This document shows, one piece after another, positions 39,792 to 49,007 of a stretch of DNA of 64,000 bases; position 1 is the first letter of the stretch, and every line of letters begins with the position of its first letter. A program made the position numbers and the translations under genes. Origin of the DNA: CAZFOB01 sp964520325 (GTDB lineage Bacteria > Actinomycetota > JAICYB01); the NCBI GenBank assembly GCA_964520325.1, contig CAZFOB010000011.1, positions 55,644-119,643 of the forward strand, given 5' to 3'. The notes under the pieces were generated by a model. The model was given only the letters and a program-made list of their open reading frames with translations. It was not told where the DNA came from and did not search any database.

Positions 39792-40958
39792 ATGAGCACG
39801 CCCCAGCCGCAGTCCCGGTCGGCGGGCCACAGCGAAGAGCGCCTGATCGCCGCGCAGGAGATGGCCGGCGTCGGCAGCTGGGAATGGGATATCGAAAGCA
39901 ACGCCGTGACGTGGTCGGCGCAGCTCTACCGGAACTTCGGCGTCCTGCCCGAGGAGTTCGAGCCGTCCTTCGAGGGCTACATGGCGCTCGTCCATCCCGA
40001 CGATCGAGAGCTCGTCGCGTCGAGCGTGACGACTGCGCTTGCCGAGCTCGGCGCATACGAATTCGAGCACCGCGCGGTGCGTCCATCGGACGGCGAGGTA
40101 TTCATCCACCATTGCACGGGCAAGGTGCTCGTATCGCAAGGACGCGCCACCCAGGTGGTCGGGACCAACCAGGACGTCACCGAGCGGCGACGGGTCGAGA
40201 AAGCCGTTCAGGAAGCATACGAACGCGAGCGCGAGGTCGTCGTTCGTCTCCGGGAACTCGACGACGCGAAGACGAAGTTCGTTTCGTCTGTCTCGCACGA
40301 GCTGCGGACGCCCCTGACGAGCATCATCGGCTACGTCGACCTGCTCCAGATCAGTGCTGACGAATTCACCGACGAGCACAAGAACATGCTGGACATCGTC
40401 GAGCGCAATTCGGAGCGACTGCTCTCGCTCATCGAGAACCTGCTCACGCAATCACGTGTGGAGTCGGGTAGCTTCAAGCTGAACCTGCGGCCCACGCCGC
40501 TCCGTCCTGTCGTGGAAAGCGCGGTCCGGGCCATGCTTCCGAAGGCCGATGAGAAGGTCATCGTCCTCCAGGTCTTCATGTCGCCTGATCTGGGCGAGGT
40601 CATGGGAGACGCCGAGCAGCTCGAACGCCTTCTCTTGAACCTCCTCACGAACGCGCTGAAGTTCACGGCGAAAGGAACCGTGAAGGTCTCCGCGCGTCGG
40701 GAGGGTTCCCACGTCATGCTCACGGTCTCGGATACCGGCATCGGGATCCCGCCCGACGAGATCCCGAAACTCTTCAGCCCCTTCTTCCGCTCTTCGAACA
40801 CGGAGCAGACCATCCCCGGAGCCGGGCTCGGTCTGATGATCGTGAAGTCGATCGTCGAGGAGCACGACGGACGGATCGAGATCCAGTCGACTCCCGGCAT
40901 CGGCACCGCCGTGACCGTCAGCTTGCCGATCGCCGCACTGATCGAACAGGCCAGCTAG
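39792..40958 (+). CDS. PAS-domain sensor histidine kinase
   Basis: 388 residues from ATG 39792. No membrane segment is seen, so it should be cytoplasmic. Residues 20-135 form a PAS domain (MAGVGSWEWDIESNAVTWS, HPDDRELV, GTNQDVTERR). Residues 155-225 form the HisKA dimerisation domain with H169 in SSVSHELRTPLTSI. The ATPase domain has LLNLLTNALKFT (N box), VSDTGIGIP (G1) and GAGLGLMIVKSI (G2). No response regulator gene is adjacent, so the kinase is an orphan here. It ends tail-to-tail with panE, overlapping by four bases. Confidence 0.93.
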   Translation: MSTPQPQSRSAGHSEERLIAAQEMAGVGSWEWDIESNAVTWSAQLYRNFGVLPEEFEPSFEGYMALVHPDDRELVASSVTTALAELGAYEFEHRAVRPSDGEVFIHHCTGKVLVSQGRATQVVGTNQDVTERRRVEKAVQEAYEREREVVVRLRELDDAKTKFVSSVSHELRTPLTSIIGYVDLLQISADEFTDEHKNMLDIVERNSERLLSLIENLLTQSRVESGSFKLNLRPTPLRPVVESAVRAMLPKADEKVIVLQVFMSPDLGEVMGDAEQLERLLLNLLTNALKFTAKGTVKVSARREGSHVMLTVSDTGIGIPPDEIPKLFSPFFRSSNTEQTIPGAGLGLMIVKSIVEEHDGRIEIQSTPGIGTAVTVSLPIAALIEQAS

Positions 40959-41959
40959 CGCTGGCGCGCGAGCAGATCGAGGTTCGCGGCATCGGGTTGG
41001 CGGGTCTTCGCCTCGATCTCGCGGAGCATCTCGTAGACGCGTTCGCTCAGGGGCACGGGCACACGGTTGCGCCGACCGCGCCGGACGATCTCTCCGGTCA
41101 CCGCGTCGATCTCGGTCGGGCGTCCGATCTCGAAGTCGCGCCACGTGACCGACTTGATCGCACCGAACGTCTCGGCGGTGCGCAAGAGCGCCCCATCCAT
41201 CGCATCGTGCCAACCGGAGTCGTCCACGAGGTCGGCATCGACGCGACCGAGCACCTTGGGCAGGGTAACGTGCTCGTCACGCGCCACCCGGACGCCTTCG
41301 GCGATGACATCGGCGACGATGCGCCTTCGCTCCAACGTTTCCAGCAGGTCGCCGGTGAGCATCCCACCGAGCGCGCCGAGCACGGTCATCGAGTTGACGA
41401 GCATCTTCGCCCACAGGGCGCCGCGGATGTTGTCGCTGATCCGCGTGGGAAACGCGGCGCTCAGCAGATCGCGGATCGCAACGAGTCGGTCGTCCCCTCT
41501 TCCGTCCAGGTGGCCGTCGAGTCGGCCGATGACGAGTTCACCGGTCGCGTTCAGCTCGATGCGTCCCGGCTCGATCCAGGTCGCGCCGAAACCGACGACG
41601 CAGCCCACCGTTGCTTCAGGGCCTACCACCGACGAGATCCGGTCCTCGTTCAGGCCGTTCTGCAGCGAGACGACGTCGGTCTTCGGACCGACGTGTGAGG
41701 CGATCGACGAGAGTGCGTCTTCGGTTGCGTGCGAGCGGACGGCGAGAAGGACGACGTCGGCCTCGCCATCGCCATCGCAGGACGTACGAAGCCTCGTGAT
41801 CTTGCCGCCGTCGAGACCGTCGACGATCAAACCTGGATCGTTCAGCAGGCGGACGTGCTCGTCGTTGCTGTCGAGGACGCACGGATCAGATCCCGCGCAC
41901 TGTAGTCGCGCCGCCACACAGCCACCGACAGCGCCGGCCCCAACGCACAACACGCGCAT
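40955..41959 (-). CDS. panE: 2-dehydropantoate 2-reductase family protein (PanE/ApbA)
   Basis: 334 residues from ATG 41959; the open frame continues upstream only as shadow of the DsbA-like gene. The N-terminal NADPH loop VLCVGAGAVGGCVAARL, a central VVSLQNGLNEDRI and the catalytic-lysine helix ALWAKMLVNSMTVLGAL identify the ketopantoate reductase fold. The C-terminal domain ends near LREIEAKTRQPDAANL. The classic role is in pantothenate synthesis, but paralogues of this fold act on other substrates, so the gene name is tentative. Confidence 0.85.
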   Translation of the reverse strand: MRVLCVGAGAVGGCVAARLQCAGSDPCVLDSNDEHVRLLNDPGLIVDGLDGGKITRLRTSCDGDGEADVVLLAVRSHATEDALSSIASHVGPKTDVVSLQNGLNEDRISSVVGPEATVGCVVGFGATWIEPGRIELNATGELVIGRLDGHLDGRGDDRLVAIRDLLSAAFPTRISDNIRGALWAKMLVNSMTVLGALGGMLTGDLLETLERRRIVADVIAEGVRVARDEHVTLPKVLGRVDADLVDDSGWHDAMDGALLRTAETFGAIKSVTWRDFEIGRPTEIDAVTGEIVRRGRRNRVPVPLSERVYEMLREIEAKTRQPDAANLDLLARQR

Positions 41960-41964
41960 GCCGA

Positions 41965-42867
41965 TTACAGGCCTCTTGCGCTCGCTTCGGCTTGCGTCAG
42001 GTAGAAGAGGGCTTTCGGATCTTCGGCGCCCCAGTCGTACGACACGACGTCGTCCGGCGGCTGCGCGCCTTCGCCGCACACGACCTCGAGCTCCTTCGCC
42101 GTTGCGGTCGGCCACGTCTCGAAGTACTCCTGCGGGGTCGGATCCTTGCGCGCTTCGTCGGTGGCTGCGAACCCCACGTGCTCGAGCGCGATCTCGTAGT
42201 CGTCGTAGGCACACCACCCGGGCACCGTCGACTCCCGATCGGCACCGCGGAAGATCACTGTCGGGAACACGAACCGCCACCGGCCGTCCGCCTGCTTCGC
42301 GCGGCCGATCCCCGGCCAGTCGCCTTGCAGCGTCATCACGTATTCGTTCGGACGTCGCGTCTCCTCGTAATCCTCGTCGAACGCCTTGCCGGCAAGCTCG
42401 TCGTCGAGGTCGACCGCGAAGCGATCCTGATCGAGGCCGTGCACACCGCGCACCGCATCGATGATCCGCTCGCGCGAATCGGCGGGCTCCCCGAAGATGA
42501 ACGTCTGTTCGCGGAGGCGACGGAGCACTCGTCCACCGAGCTCGTCGGACTGCAGCTCGGCCGCCTTCACGGCGCGACCCGACGTGAGCGTCGTCGTTGC
42601 CATCCACTTGAGGTGCACCGGATACGACATACCGGTCCGCTTGTAGACCTCGCCCCAATACGGGAGGTACTTCTTCGCCGCGCGCACGGGATCGAAGTCC
42701 TCGACCTCTGTGGTCAGATCGCCGACGAGACCACCGAGCACGCGCCGCCAGCGCAACTCGTAGCCGTAGCGCCATCGCAGCAGACGCAGCTTGGGCTCGG
42801 TGCCCCAGGCCCACGAGCACGCCGGGTCGGTGAACTCGACGACCTCGATGACCTGTTGCTCGCTCAC
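41965..42867 (-). CDS. DsbA/FrnE-like thioredoxin-fold protein with one active-site cysteine
   Basis: 300 residues starting MSEQQVIEVVEFTDPACSWAWG. The beginning resembles DsbA/FrnE proteins (usual DPxCPWC), but the second active-site cysteine is replaced (CSWAW), leaving a single cysteine as in some glutathione/mycothiol-dependent isomerases of this superfamily. The rest is mostly helical insertion. No signal peptide, so cytoplasmic. Five bases separate its stop from the panE start, so the two form an operon. Redox isomerase or detoxification activity is a guess. Confidence 0.72.
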   Translation of the reverse strand: MSEQQVIEVVEFTDPACSWAWGTEPKLRLLRWRYGYELRWRRVLGGLVGDLTTEVEDFDPVRAAKKYLPYWGEVYKRTGMSYPVHLKWMATTTLTSGRAVKAAELQSDELGGRVLRRLREQTFIFGEPADSRERIIDAVRGVHGLDQDRFAVDLDDELAGKAFDEDYEETRRPNEYVMTLQGDWPGIGRAKQADGRWRFVFPTVIFRGADRESTVPGWCAYDDYEIALEHVGFAATDEARKDPTPQEYFETWPTATAKELEVVCGEGAQPPDDVVSYDWGAEDPKALFYLTQAEASARGL

Positions 42868-42885
42868 TTGGCGATACTACTCCGC

Positions 42886-43323
42886 GTGTACGGACGCGCA
42901 TTCTACGAGGACGTCGGCGACGCGCTGACCGGCTTCTTGCCGCCGTCGCTGCGCGATTTCGAGTGGTATCGCACGAACCACAACCTCAAGGTCTGGTACG
43001 GCGACGAGGGCCGCGAACACTACGAGGTGCAGCTCCTCAAGCACAACAAGAGGATCGTCCTCGAGATCGGTTTCCACGCCGAGCACAAGGATCGGGATCG
43101 CAACGTTGGGGCGCTCGAGACTCTCCTCGCCGCCGAGAAGACGTGGCGCGGGGCGCTCGGCAAGGAAGCCGAGTCTGGTTCGTTCATCGGATCCCAGTCG
43201 GGGTCCTGGCGGCGCATCTCCGAGATGTGGGACGTCACCGATGACCCCGAGATGGCCGTTGATGCCGCCGAGCGGCTGGCGACCTACATCCGCACACTCG
43301 AGCCGATCCGCACGACGTCTTGA
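42886..43323 (+). CDS. hypothetical protein upstream of accDA
   Basis: 145 residues if begun at GTG 42886; a TTG at 42868 would add six residues. The sequence VYGRAFYEDVGDALTGFLP, WYRTNHNLKVWYGDEGREHYEVQLLK and IVLEIGFHAEHKDRDRN is coherent and globular with conserved-looking aromatic and His residues, but I do not recognise the family. It overlaps the accDA TTG start by four bases (TTGA) and so is coupled to fatty-acid synthesis expression. It is divergent from the DsbA-like gene, with a gap of 18 bases. Confidence 0.65.
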   Translation: MYGRAFYEDVGDALTGFLPPSLRDFEWYRTNHNLKVWYGDEGREHYEVQLLKHNKRIVLEIGFHAEHKDRDRNVGALETLLAAEKTWRGALGKEAESGSFIGSQSGSWRRISEMWDVTDDPEMAVDAAERLATYIRTLEPIRTTS

Positions 43324-44927
43324 ACCAACGTCTTTCCGCGCGCGACCGCATCACGCAGCTCACCGATGCCTTCGACGAGCGTGATGCGCGGTTGAAGGGA
43401 TCCGATCCGCTGGCTTTCGAGGGCTATGAGGCCCAGCTCGCAGCCGCACGGGACCAGACCGGACTCGACGAAGCGTGCGTGTGGGGCAACACCGCGATCG
43501 GCGGCGTGCGCTGCGCGCTCGTCGTGTTCGACTTCGGATTCCTCGGTGGGTCGATGGGAGTGGCCGTCGGCGAGAAGGTGGCGCGCGCGTTCGACGCTGC
43601 GCGTCGAGCGCGCACACCGGTGGTCACGGTCACTGCATCCGGCGGAGCCCGGATGCAGGAAGGCATGTGGGCGCTCGTTCAGATGGCGAAGACGGTCGAG
43701 GCCCGCCGCCGACACGCCGCTGCGGGTCTGCCGCATCTCACGCTCCTCACGTCACCGACGACCGGCGGTGTCTACGCGTCGTTCGCATCACTCGCCGACG
43801 TGGTCTACGCCGAGCCGTCCGCGACGATCGGGTTCGCCGGGCCGCGCATCGTCGAACAGCTCACCGGCGACGCACCACTTGCCGAGGTGCACACCGCGGA
43901 GTTCGCGTTCGAGCACGGCCTGATCGATGGGATCGCCGCGCGCGAAGAGCAACGCGAGCTGATCGGACTGGCACTGCGGGCGCTGACCGGCGCGCACAAG
44001 AACGACTGCGAAGCGCGAAGCGCGGAGCAAGCGAAGAAGGACGACCGCGAAGCACGAAGCGCTGAGCAAGCGGAAAAAGATGGCGTACCTGAGGACGGTT
44101 CCGCGGAACCGTCCTCTGGAGCATGGGCGCGGCTCCAGCAGGTGCGTGATCCGGGCTGGCCCAAAGGCCCAGCCATCCTCGACGTCCTGCTCGAAGAGGC
44201 CATCGAGCTCAGAGGCGACCGGACCGGTGCGCCCGACGACGAAGCTGTCGTCGTCCGCGCCGGCCGTCTGCGGGGCACCAACCAGAGTGTCGTCGCCGTC
44301 GGCCAGAACGCCGTCGGCGACGGCCGCATCCGTCCAGAAGGATTTCGCAAAGCCATCCGCGCGATCGAGCTCGGCGGCCGGTTGCGACTGCCCGTCCTGA
44401 CCCTCATCGACACTCGCGGCGCCGACCCCTTGGCCTCCTCCGAGGCGTCGGGAGTCGCCGTCGCGATCGCGGGGACCTTCGAGGCGATGCTGGCCTGCCC
44501 GGCCCCCACGCTCGCCGTGCTCACGGGCGAGGGGGGCAGCGGCGGCGCCCTGGCGATGGCGATAGCCGACCGTGTCCTCGCGTGGCCGAGCGCCGTCTTC
44601 TCCGTGATCGCTCCGGAGGGCGCGGCGGCGATCCTCTACCGGGACACCTCCCGAGCCCCCGAGCTCGCCGAGCGCATGCGTATCGGAGTGCCCGACCTGA
44701 TCGCGTTAGGCCTGGTGGACGCCGTGATTCCGCGTCCGCCGGACGGGGTATCCGTCGGGGTATCCAAGGGGGAGACCACCTCGGTGGCGGTACAGCTACT
44801 CGCAGATGCGGTGGGAGAAGAGGTCGAGCGCCTTGCGGCGGCACCGGAGCGCTGGCGACTTCGGCTCCGGCACCGCCGCTGGCGCGAGATCGCCCGCCCC
44901 TCGGTTGCTACCCCCGGGGGCCGATGA
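43320..44927 (+). CDS. accDA: acetyl-CoA carboxylase carboxyltransferase, AccD-AccA fusion
   Basis: 535 residues from TTG 43320. The first half is AccD-like (DPLAFEGYEAQLAAARDQTG, VTASGGARMQEGMWALVQMAK, LLTSPTTGGVYASFA, IGFAGPRIVEQLTG) but lacks the N-terminal four-Cys zinc ribbon of free-standing AccD. The second half is AccA-like (RPEGFRKAIRAIELGGR, LIDTRGADPLASSEASG, GEGGSGGALAMAIADRVL, FSVIAPEGAAAILYRD). Together they transfer CO2 from carboxybiotin to acetyl-CoA. The linker (44003-44120) contains a 39-base tandem repeat and a 26-base perfect palindrome, described separately. BCCP and biotin carboxylase genes are not in the window. Confidence 0.9.
   Translation: MNQRLSARDRITQLTDAFDERDARLKGSDPLAFEGYEAQLAAARDQTGLDEACVWGNTAIGGVRCALVVFDFGFLGGSMGVAVGEKVARAFDAARRARTPVVTVTASGGARMQEGMWALVQMAKTVEARRRHAAAGLPHLTLLTSPTTGGVYASFASLADVVYAEPSATIGFAGPRIVEQLTGDAPLAEVHTAEFAFEHGLIDGIAAREEQRELIGLALRALTGAHKNDCEARSAEQAKKDDREARSAEQAEKDGVPEDGSAEPSSGAWARLQQVRDPGWPKGPAILDVLLEEAIELRGDRTGAPDDEAVVVRAGRLRGTNQSVVAVGQNAVGDGRIRPEGFRKAIRAIELGGRLRLPVLTLIDTRGADPLASSEASGVAVAIAGTFEAMLACPAPTLAVLTGEGGSGGALAMAIADRVLAWPSAVFSVIAPEGAAAILYRDTSRAPELAERMRIGVPDLIALGLVDAVIPRPPDGVSVGVSKGETTSVAVQLLADAVGEEVERLAAAPERWRLRLRHRRWREIARPSVATPGGR
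44004..44081 (+). repeat. 39-base in-frame tandem repeat in the accDA linker
   Basis: Two units, 44004-44042 and 44043-44081, encode DCEARSAEQAKKD and DREARSAEQAEKD. They are lysine/glutamate/alanine-rich and use AAG/AAA codons in a way unlike the flanking enzyme domains. The palindrome at 44091 follows immediately. Confidence 0.75.
44091..44116. repeat. 26-base perfect palindrome inside accDA
   Basis: GAGGACGGTTCCG is followed directly by its exact reverse complement, CGGAACCGTCCTC. It lies in the flexible linker between the AccD and AccA halves and reads EDGSAEPSS in frame. A perfect dyad of this length within coding DNA resembles a REP/mini-element insertion rather than protein constraint. 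Confidence 0.8.
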
Positions 44928-44936
44928 CCTGGGAGA

Positions 44937-45827
44937 ATGTCGTTGTCACCTGAAACGGTAGGAAAACCTCCTGTGGGGACTACAACGACGAGTCTGAACG
45001 GCCAGCTCACAGACGCCTCGCGAACGGGCGTGCTTCCGCATCTGTCCCGCTTGGCCCGAGAGCTGGCAACGCCTCGAGGCGCCAAGGTTCTGTTGTCCGA
45101 GGCCCGGGGCATCGGAACCCACATCATCCGCTACCCAACCGGCGTCATGAGAACCAGGCTCAGGCCCTACTCAAACGGCAACGGTCAGCGCATCGATCGG
45201 ATCCACGACACCCCGGTCGCCCTCGTCCACGGCTACTTCCACAACCGGTCCGGCTTCGACTACCTGTCCCGCGAGCTGCGGCGCCGCGGCTTCCGCTGGA
45301 TCCACGGGATGAACTACAACCCGATCGGACACTCCGTCCCCGACCTGGCAGAACGGTTCGGACGCTACGTGGAGGACCTGCGACGGGTGTCGGGCGCCAA
45401 CCGGGTGCACGTGGTCGGACATTCACTCGGCGGCGTGCTGGCCCGCTGGTACGTCGAGCAGCTCGGCGGACACAAGTACGTCGACACCTGCGTGACGATC
45501 GGCACGCCACACGCGGGCACCTACGCCGCCTACCTCGGGCCCGGCCAGGCCGCGAAGGACATCCGACCGGGATCCGGCGTCATACAGGCCCTCGACTCGA
45601 GCCTTCGGCGCTCACGCGTGAAGTACGTGAATCTCTACAGCGACCTCGATCTCTTGATCGTTCCGCCTTCCTCCGGACTGCTGCCCGAGCGTCGCAACGT
45701 CCGCAACCATCTGATCGAGGATCTCGGTCACACCTCGTTGCTCCTCTCCGAGGAGCTCGTCGATCAGCTGTGCTCGCGCCTCGAGAAGATCGAACTGGTC
45801 AGCAAGCTCCCGAAGATGATCGCCTGA
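44937..45827 (+). CDS. alpha/beta hydrolase, lipase-like
   Basis: 296 residues from ATG 44937. The core fold begins at TPVALVHGYFHNRSGFDYLS. The nucleophile elbow is VVGHSLGGVLARW with Ser, and a TIGTPHAGTY segment typical of PGAP1/class-2-like lipases follows. The likely acid is in YSDLDLLIVPPSS and the histidine in EDLGHTSLLLS. About 70 residues precede the domain without an obvious signal peptide. It is probably a cytoplasmic or membrane-associated esterase; the substrate is unknown. Confidence 0.85.
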   Translation: MSLSPETVGKPPVGTTTTSLNGQLTDASRTGVLPHLSRLARELATPRGAKVLLSEARGIGTHIIRYPTGVMRTRLRPYSNGNGQRIDRIHDTPVALVHGYFHNRSGFDYLSRELRRRGFRWIHGMNYNPIGHSVPDLAERFGRYVEDLRRVSGANRVHVVGHSLGGVLARWYVEQLGGHKYVDTCVTIGTPHAGTYAAYLGPGQAAKDIRPGSGVIQALDSSLRRSRVKYVNLYSDLDLLIVPPSSGLLPERRNVRNHLIEDLGHTSLLLSEELVDQLCSRLEKIELVSKLPKMIA

Positions 45828-45833
45828 CGTCGC

Positions 45834-48068
45834 CTACCCGGCTTTCGTGAGGTTGGCGTAGGCAAGGACGAGGCGCTTGATGCCCTCGTCGTCGAAGCGC
45901 ACGGTCACCTCGGTATCCGAGCCGGTCCCATCGACCTCGACGATGCGTCCCGACCCGAAGGCCTCGTGGTGTACCAGGTCGCCGGGCGCAACGCGGATCA
46001 CGATCTGCTCGGGCTGGCGCCCCTGCGGTCGGTCCTGATCATCGGACCACCGTCTGGCTCGCGGCGGCGCAGCCTCGCGGAGCACCTCGATCAGCGCGTC
46101 GGGGATCTCGCCGATGAAGCGGGACGCCGGGTTGTAGTTCGTCCCGCCCCACAGACTCCGGGCCCACGCATGCGTCAGGTAGAGCACGTTCTGCGCCCGC
46201 GTGATCCCCACGTAGGCCAGCCGCCGCTCCTCTTCGAGCTGGTCGGGGTCGTCGATCGAGCGGACGTGCGGGAAGACGCCCTCCTCCATCCCCGTCAGGA
46301 ACACCACCGGATACTCGAGCCCCTTGGCGTTGTGCAGCGTCATGAGGGTGACCAGCTCTTCGGCGTCCGCGAGCACGTCTACCTCGGAGATGAGGGACGT
46401 TCGCTCGAGGAAGTCCGCGAGGCGTGCAGGAGCGCCTTCCTGTTTGCGGCCTTCCTCGAACTCCTCGGCGACACCGCCGAGCTCCTTCAGGTTCTCGACG
46501 CGGCTCTGGGCTTCGATGGTGTCGTCGGTTTCGAAGGTCGCGATCAGCCCGGAGTCCTCGGTCGCCGTGCGGACGACGTCGGCGAGCGGAACCCCAGCCG
46601 CGTCGCGCTCCCTGATCAGGCGAAGGATGCGCGCAACGTCGTGGGCGCCCGCCCGGGCTTTGCCCGTCAGACCCTGTACTTCGTCCGCACGCTCGAGCGC
46701 TTCGGCGAGCGAGAGCCCTTCCGCGATCGCGAATCGCTCGAGCTTCTCGACCGTCCCCTCGCCGACGCCGCGTTTGGGTGACCCGACGGCGCGCAGCAGC
46801 GAGATCCTGTCGGCCGGATTGTGGGCCGCGCGCAGGTAGGCGATCGCGTCGCGAACTTCACGGCGCTCGTAGAACTTGAGTCCACCGACCACGCGATACG
46901 GGATCCCGTAGCGCAGGAAGATCTCCTCGAGCACGCGCGACTGCGCGTTGGTGCGATAGAAGACCGCGACCTCAGCGCCACTGACTTTTCCGAAAGGGCC
47001 TGTCTCTCGCGTCAAGCGGTTGATCTCACCCGACACGAAGTGCGCCTCGTCGTGCTCGTCGTCGGCTTGGTAGCGGAGCACCTTCGTCCCCTCGCCGCGA
47101 TCGGTGAAGAGGCGCTTGTCCTTACGTTGAGTGTTGTTGCGGATGAGTGCGTTCGCGGCGTCGAGGATGACTTGTGTCGAGCGGTAGTTCTGTTCGAGCT
47201 TGAACACCTGCGCGTCGGGATAGTCGCGCTCGAACTCGAGGATGTTGCGGATCGTGGCACCGCGGAATGCGTAGACCGACTGATCCTCGTCGCCGACCAC
47301 GCAGAGGTTGCGGTACTTCTCCGCGAGCAGCGTCGCGAAACGATACTGCGCGTGGTTGGTGTCCTGGTACTCGTCGATGACGATGTAGCGGAACCGCTCC
47401 TGCCATTTCGCGAGCACCTCGGGCTTGGTCTCGAACAACGTGACCGCGCGCATGAGCAGATCGTCGAAGTCAAGAGCGTTGGCCTCATGGAGACGCTGCT
47501 CGTACAGGGCGTACACCTGTGCCGCCATGCGCTCGGGGTACGACTGCGCGACGCGCGCAAGCTCGGACGCATCGACGCACACGTTCTTGGCCGAGGAGAT
47601 CGCGTGCTTGAGCTGACGGGGCGTCCACTTCTTGGGGTCGAGGTTGAGCTCTTTGAGGACGCCGGAGATGACGCGTTGGGCGTCCTGCTCGTCGTAGATG
47701 GTGAAGTTCTTGCCGAACCCAAGATGTTCAGCGTCGTAACGCAAGATACGGGCACAAGACGAGTGGAACGTCGAGATCCACATGTCCTCGGCCACCGAGG
47801 AGCCGACCAGATGCTTGATGCGCTCGCGCATCTCCCCCGCGGCCTTGTTGGTGAACGTGATGGCCAAGATCTGGCGCGGACGAACACCACTACGGAGCAG
47901 ATGGGCGACGCGGTAGGTGATCACGCGCGTCTTGCCCGAACCGGCCCCCGCGACGATGAGGACGGGGCCTTCGGTCGCCAACACAGCCTGCTTCTGGACG
48001 GGATTCAGGTCGGCGACCAGATCGGTCGACGCACTCTCCGGCGTGGTTGCGAACAGTCGGTCGCTCAC
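45834..48068 (-). CDS. pcrA: UvrD/PcrA-type superfamily 1 DNA helicase
   Basis: 744 residues from the GTG at 48068; the frame upstream of it is antisense of the neighbouring hydrolase. Helicase motifs are LNPVQKQAVLATEGPVLIVAGAGSGKTRV (I), ITFTNKAAGEMRERI (Ia), VIDEYQDTN (II), VVGDEDQSVYAFRGA (III), LEQNYRSTQVIL (IV), TLHNAKGLEYPVVFLTG (V) and RRLAYVGITRAQNVLYLTHA (VI). The C-terminus has a Tudor-like tail (PGDLVHHEAFGSGRIVEVDG) as in PcrA that binds RNA polymerase. Acts in nucleotide excision repair and in resolving replication-transcription conflicts. Confidence 0.95.
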   Translation of the reverse strand: MSDRLFATTPESASTDLVADLNPVQKQAVLATEGPVLIVAGAGSGKTRVITYRVAHLLRSGVRPRQILAITFTNKAAGEMRERIKHLVGSSVAEDMWISTFHSSCARILRYDAEHLGFGKNFTIYDEQDAQRVISGVLKELNLDPKKWTPRQLKHAISSAKNVCVDASELARVAQSYPERMAAQVYALYEQRLHEANALDFDDLLMRAVTLFETKPEVLAKWQERFRYIVIDEYQDTNHAQYRFATLLAEKYRNLCVVGDEDQSVYAFRGATIRNILEFERDYPDAQVFKLEQNYRSTQVILDAANALIRNNTQRKDKRLFTDRGEGTKVLRYQADDEHDEAHFVSGEINRLTRETGPFGKVSGAEVAVFYRTNAQSRVLEEIFLRYGIPYRVVGGLKFYERREVRDAIAYLRAAHNPADRISLLRAVGSPKRGVGEGTVEKLERFAIAEGLSLAEALERADEVQGLTGKARAGAHDVARILRLIRERDAAGVPLADVVRTATEDSGLIATFETDDTIEAQSRVENLKELGGVAEEFEEGRKQEGAPARLADFLERTSLISEVDVLADAEELVTLMTLHNAKGLEYPVVFLTGMEEGVFPHVRSIDDPDQLEEERRLAYVGITRAQNVLYLTHAWARSLWGGTNYNPASRFIGEIPDALIEVLREAAPPRARRWSDDQDRPQGRQPEQIVIRVAPGDLVHHEAFGSGRIVEVDGTGSDTEVTVRFDDEGIKRLVLAYANLTKAG

Positions 48069-48106
48069 AGGTGGTTCAGTATCGCGGCCGACGCGACAAC
48101 GAGGGC

Positions 48107-48940
48107 CTAGACCCTGGCGGAGGCGGCTTCGAAGTGCGCGACGAGCTCGGCGTTGATCTCGTCCGGGTACTCGGCGTTGAGCGCGTGTCCCCCGTCTTCC
48201 CAGATGCGTAGTCGGGCGCCGGGGATCTGCTGGGCGATGATCTTGCCGTTGGCGACCGGGAGCAGCTGGTCGTCGCCTCCGTGCAACACGAGTGTCGGAA
48301 CCGTGATCTGCGACAGTCGGTCGGCCGATCCGCCGGAGCCCATCCACCCGACGACGGCCATGAGCTGGCCCATGAAACCCTCGCCGAGATCACCGGAGCC
48401 GATGCCGGTGGCGCCGATCACGCCGGACGACAGCGTGGTCAGGATGAGCTCCATCATCTGAGGGTTCTCCCGCCGGAACTTCGCGCCGAACGTGAGCTCC
48501 GTAGCCTTGCGCATCCGTTCGGCGGGGTCGGGGATGGCCATCGCCGCCGCGTACTCGGGGGACATCGCCTCCGACTCCGGTCCGCCCGGGCTCGTCGCGA
48601 TAAGGGTGAGTGAACGGACGCGGTCGGGGTAGGTGAGCGCGATCTCCTGCGAGATCATCCCTCCCATCGAGATCCCACACAGGTGGAACCGCTCGTAGCC
48701 GAATGCGTCGGCGAGCGCGATCGCATCGGCCACCATGTCCCGCATGGTCCATCCGGGCGCGCACGCCGTCTCGCCGACACCGCGGTTGTCGAAGCTCGTG
48801 ACGTCGAAGCTCTGTGAGAGGAACTGAAACTGCATGAACCAGCCGATGCGCGGCGTGCCGAGTCCCATCACGAGGAGCACGGGCTCTCCTGCGCCGGCCC
48901 GGTCGTAGCCGTACTCGACGTCGCCGATCTTGATGAGCAT
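48107..48940 (-). CDS. alpha/beta hydrolase
   Basis: 277 residues. The fold is clear from PVLLVMGLGTPRIGWFM, VTSFDNRGVGETACAPG, the nucleophile elbow HLCGISMGGMISQEIAL, an aspartate in VLHGGDDQLLPV and the histidine in WEDGGHALN. The family includes 3-oxoadipate enol-lactonases and epoxide hydrolases; the exact substrate is unknown. No signal peptide. It lies 38 bases upstream of pcrA on the same strand. Confidence 0.88.
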   Translation of the reverse strand: MLIKIGDVEYGYDRAGAGEPVLLVMGLGTPRIGWFMQFQFLSQSFDVTSFDNRGVGETACAPGWTMRDMVADAIALADAFGYERFHLCGISMGGMISQEIALTYPDRVRSLTLIATSPGGPESEAMSPEYAAAMAIPDPAERMRKATELTFGAKFRRENPQMMELILTTLSSGVIGATGIGSGDLGEGFMGQLMAVVGWMGSGGSADRLSQITVPTLVLHGGDDQLLPVANGKIIAQQIPGARLRIWEDGGHALNAEYPDEINAELVAHFEAASARV

Positions 48941-49007
48941 CGCCGCAGCTTACATTCGAAACGTCTTCTTGCATCCCCGGACGAGCTGGGGCTGATGGGC
49001 GCTTAGT

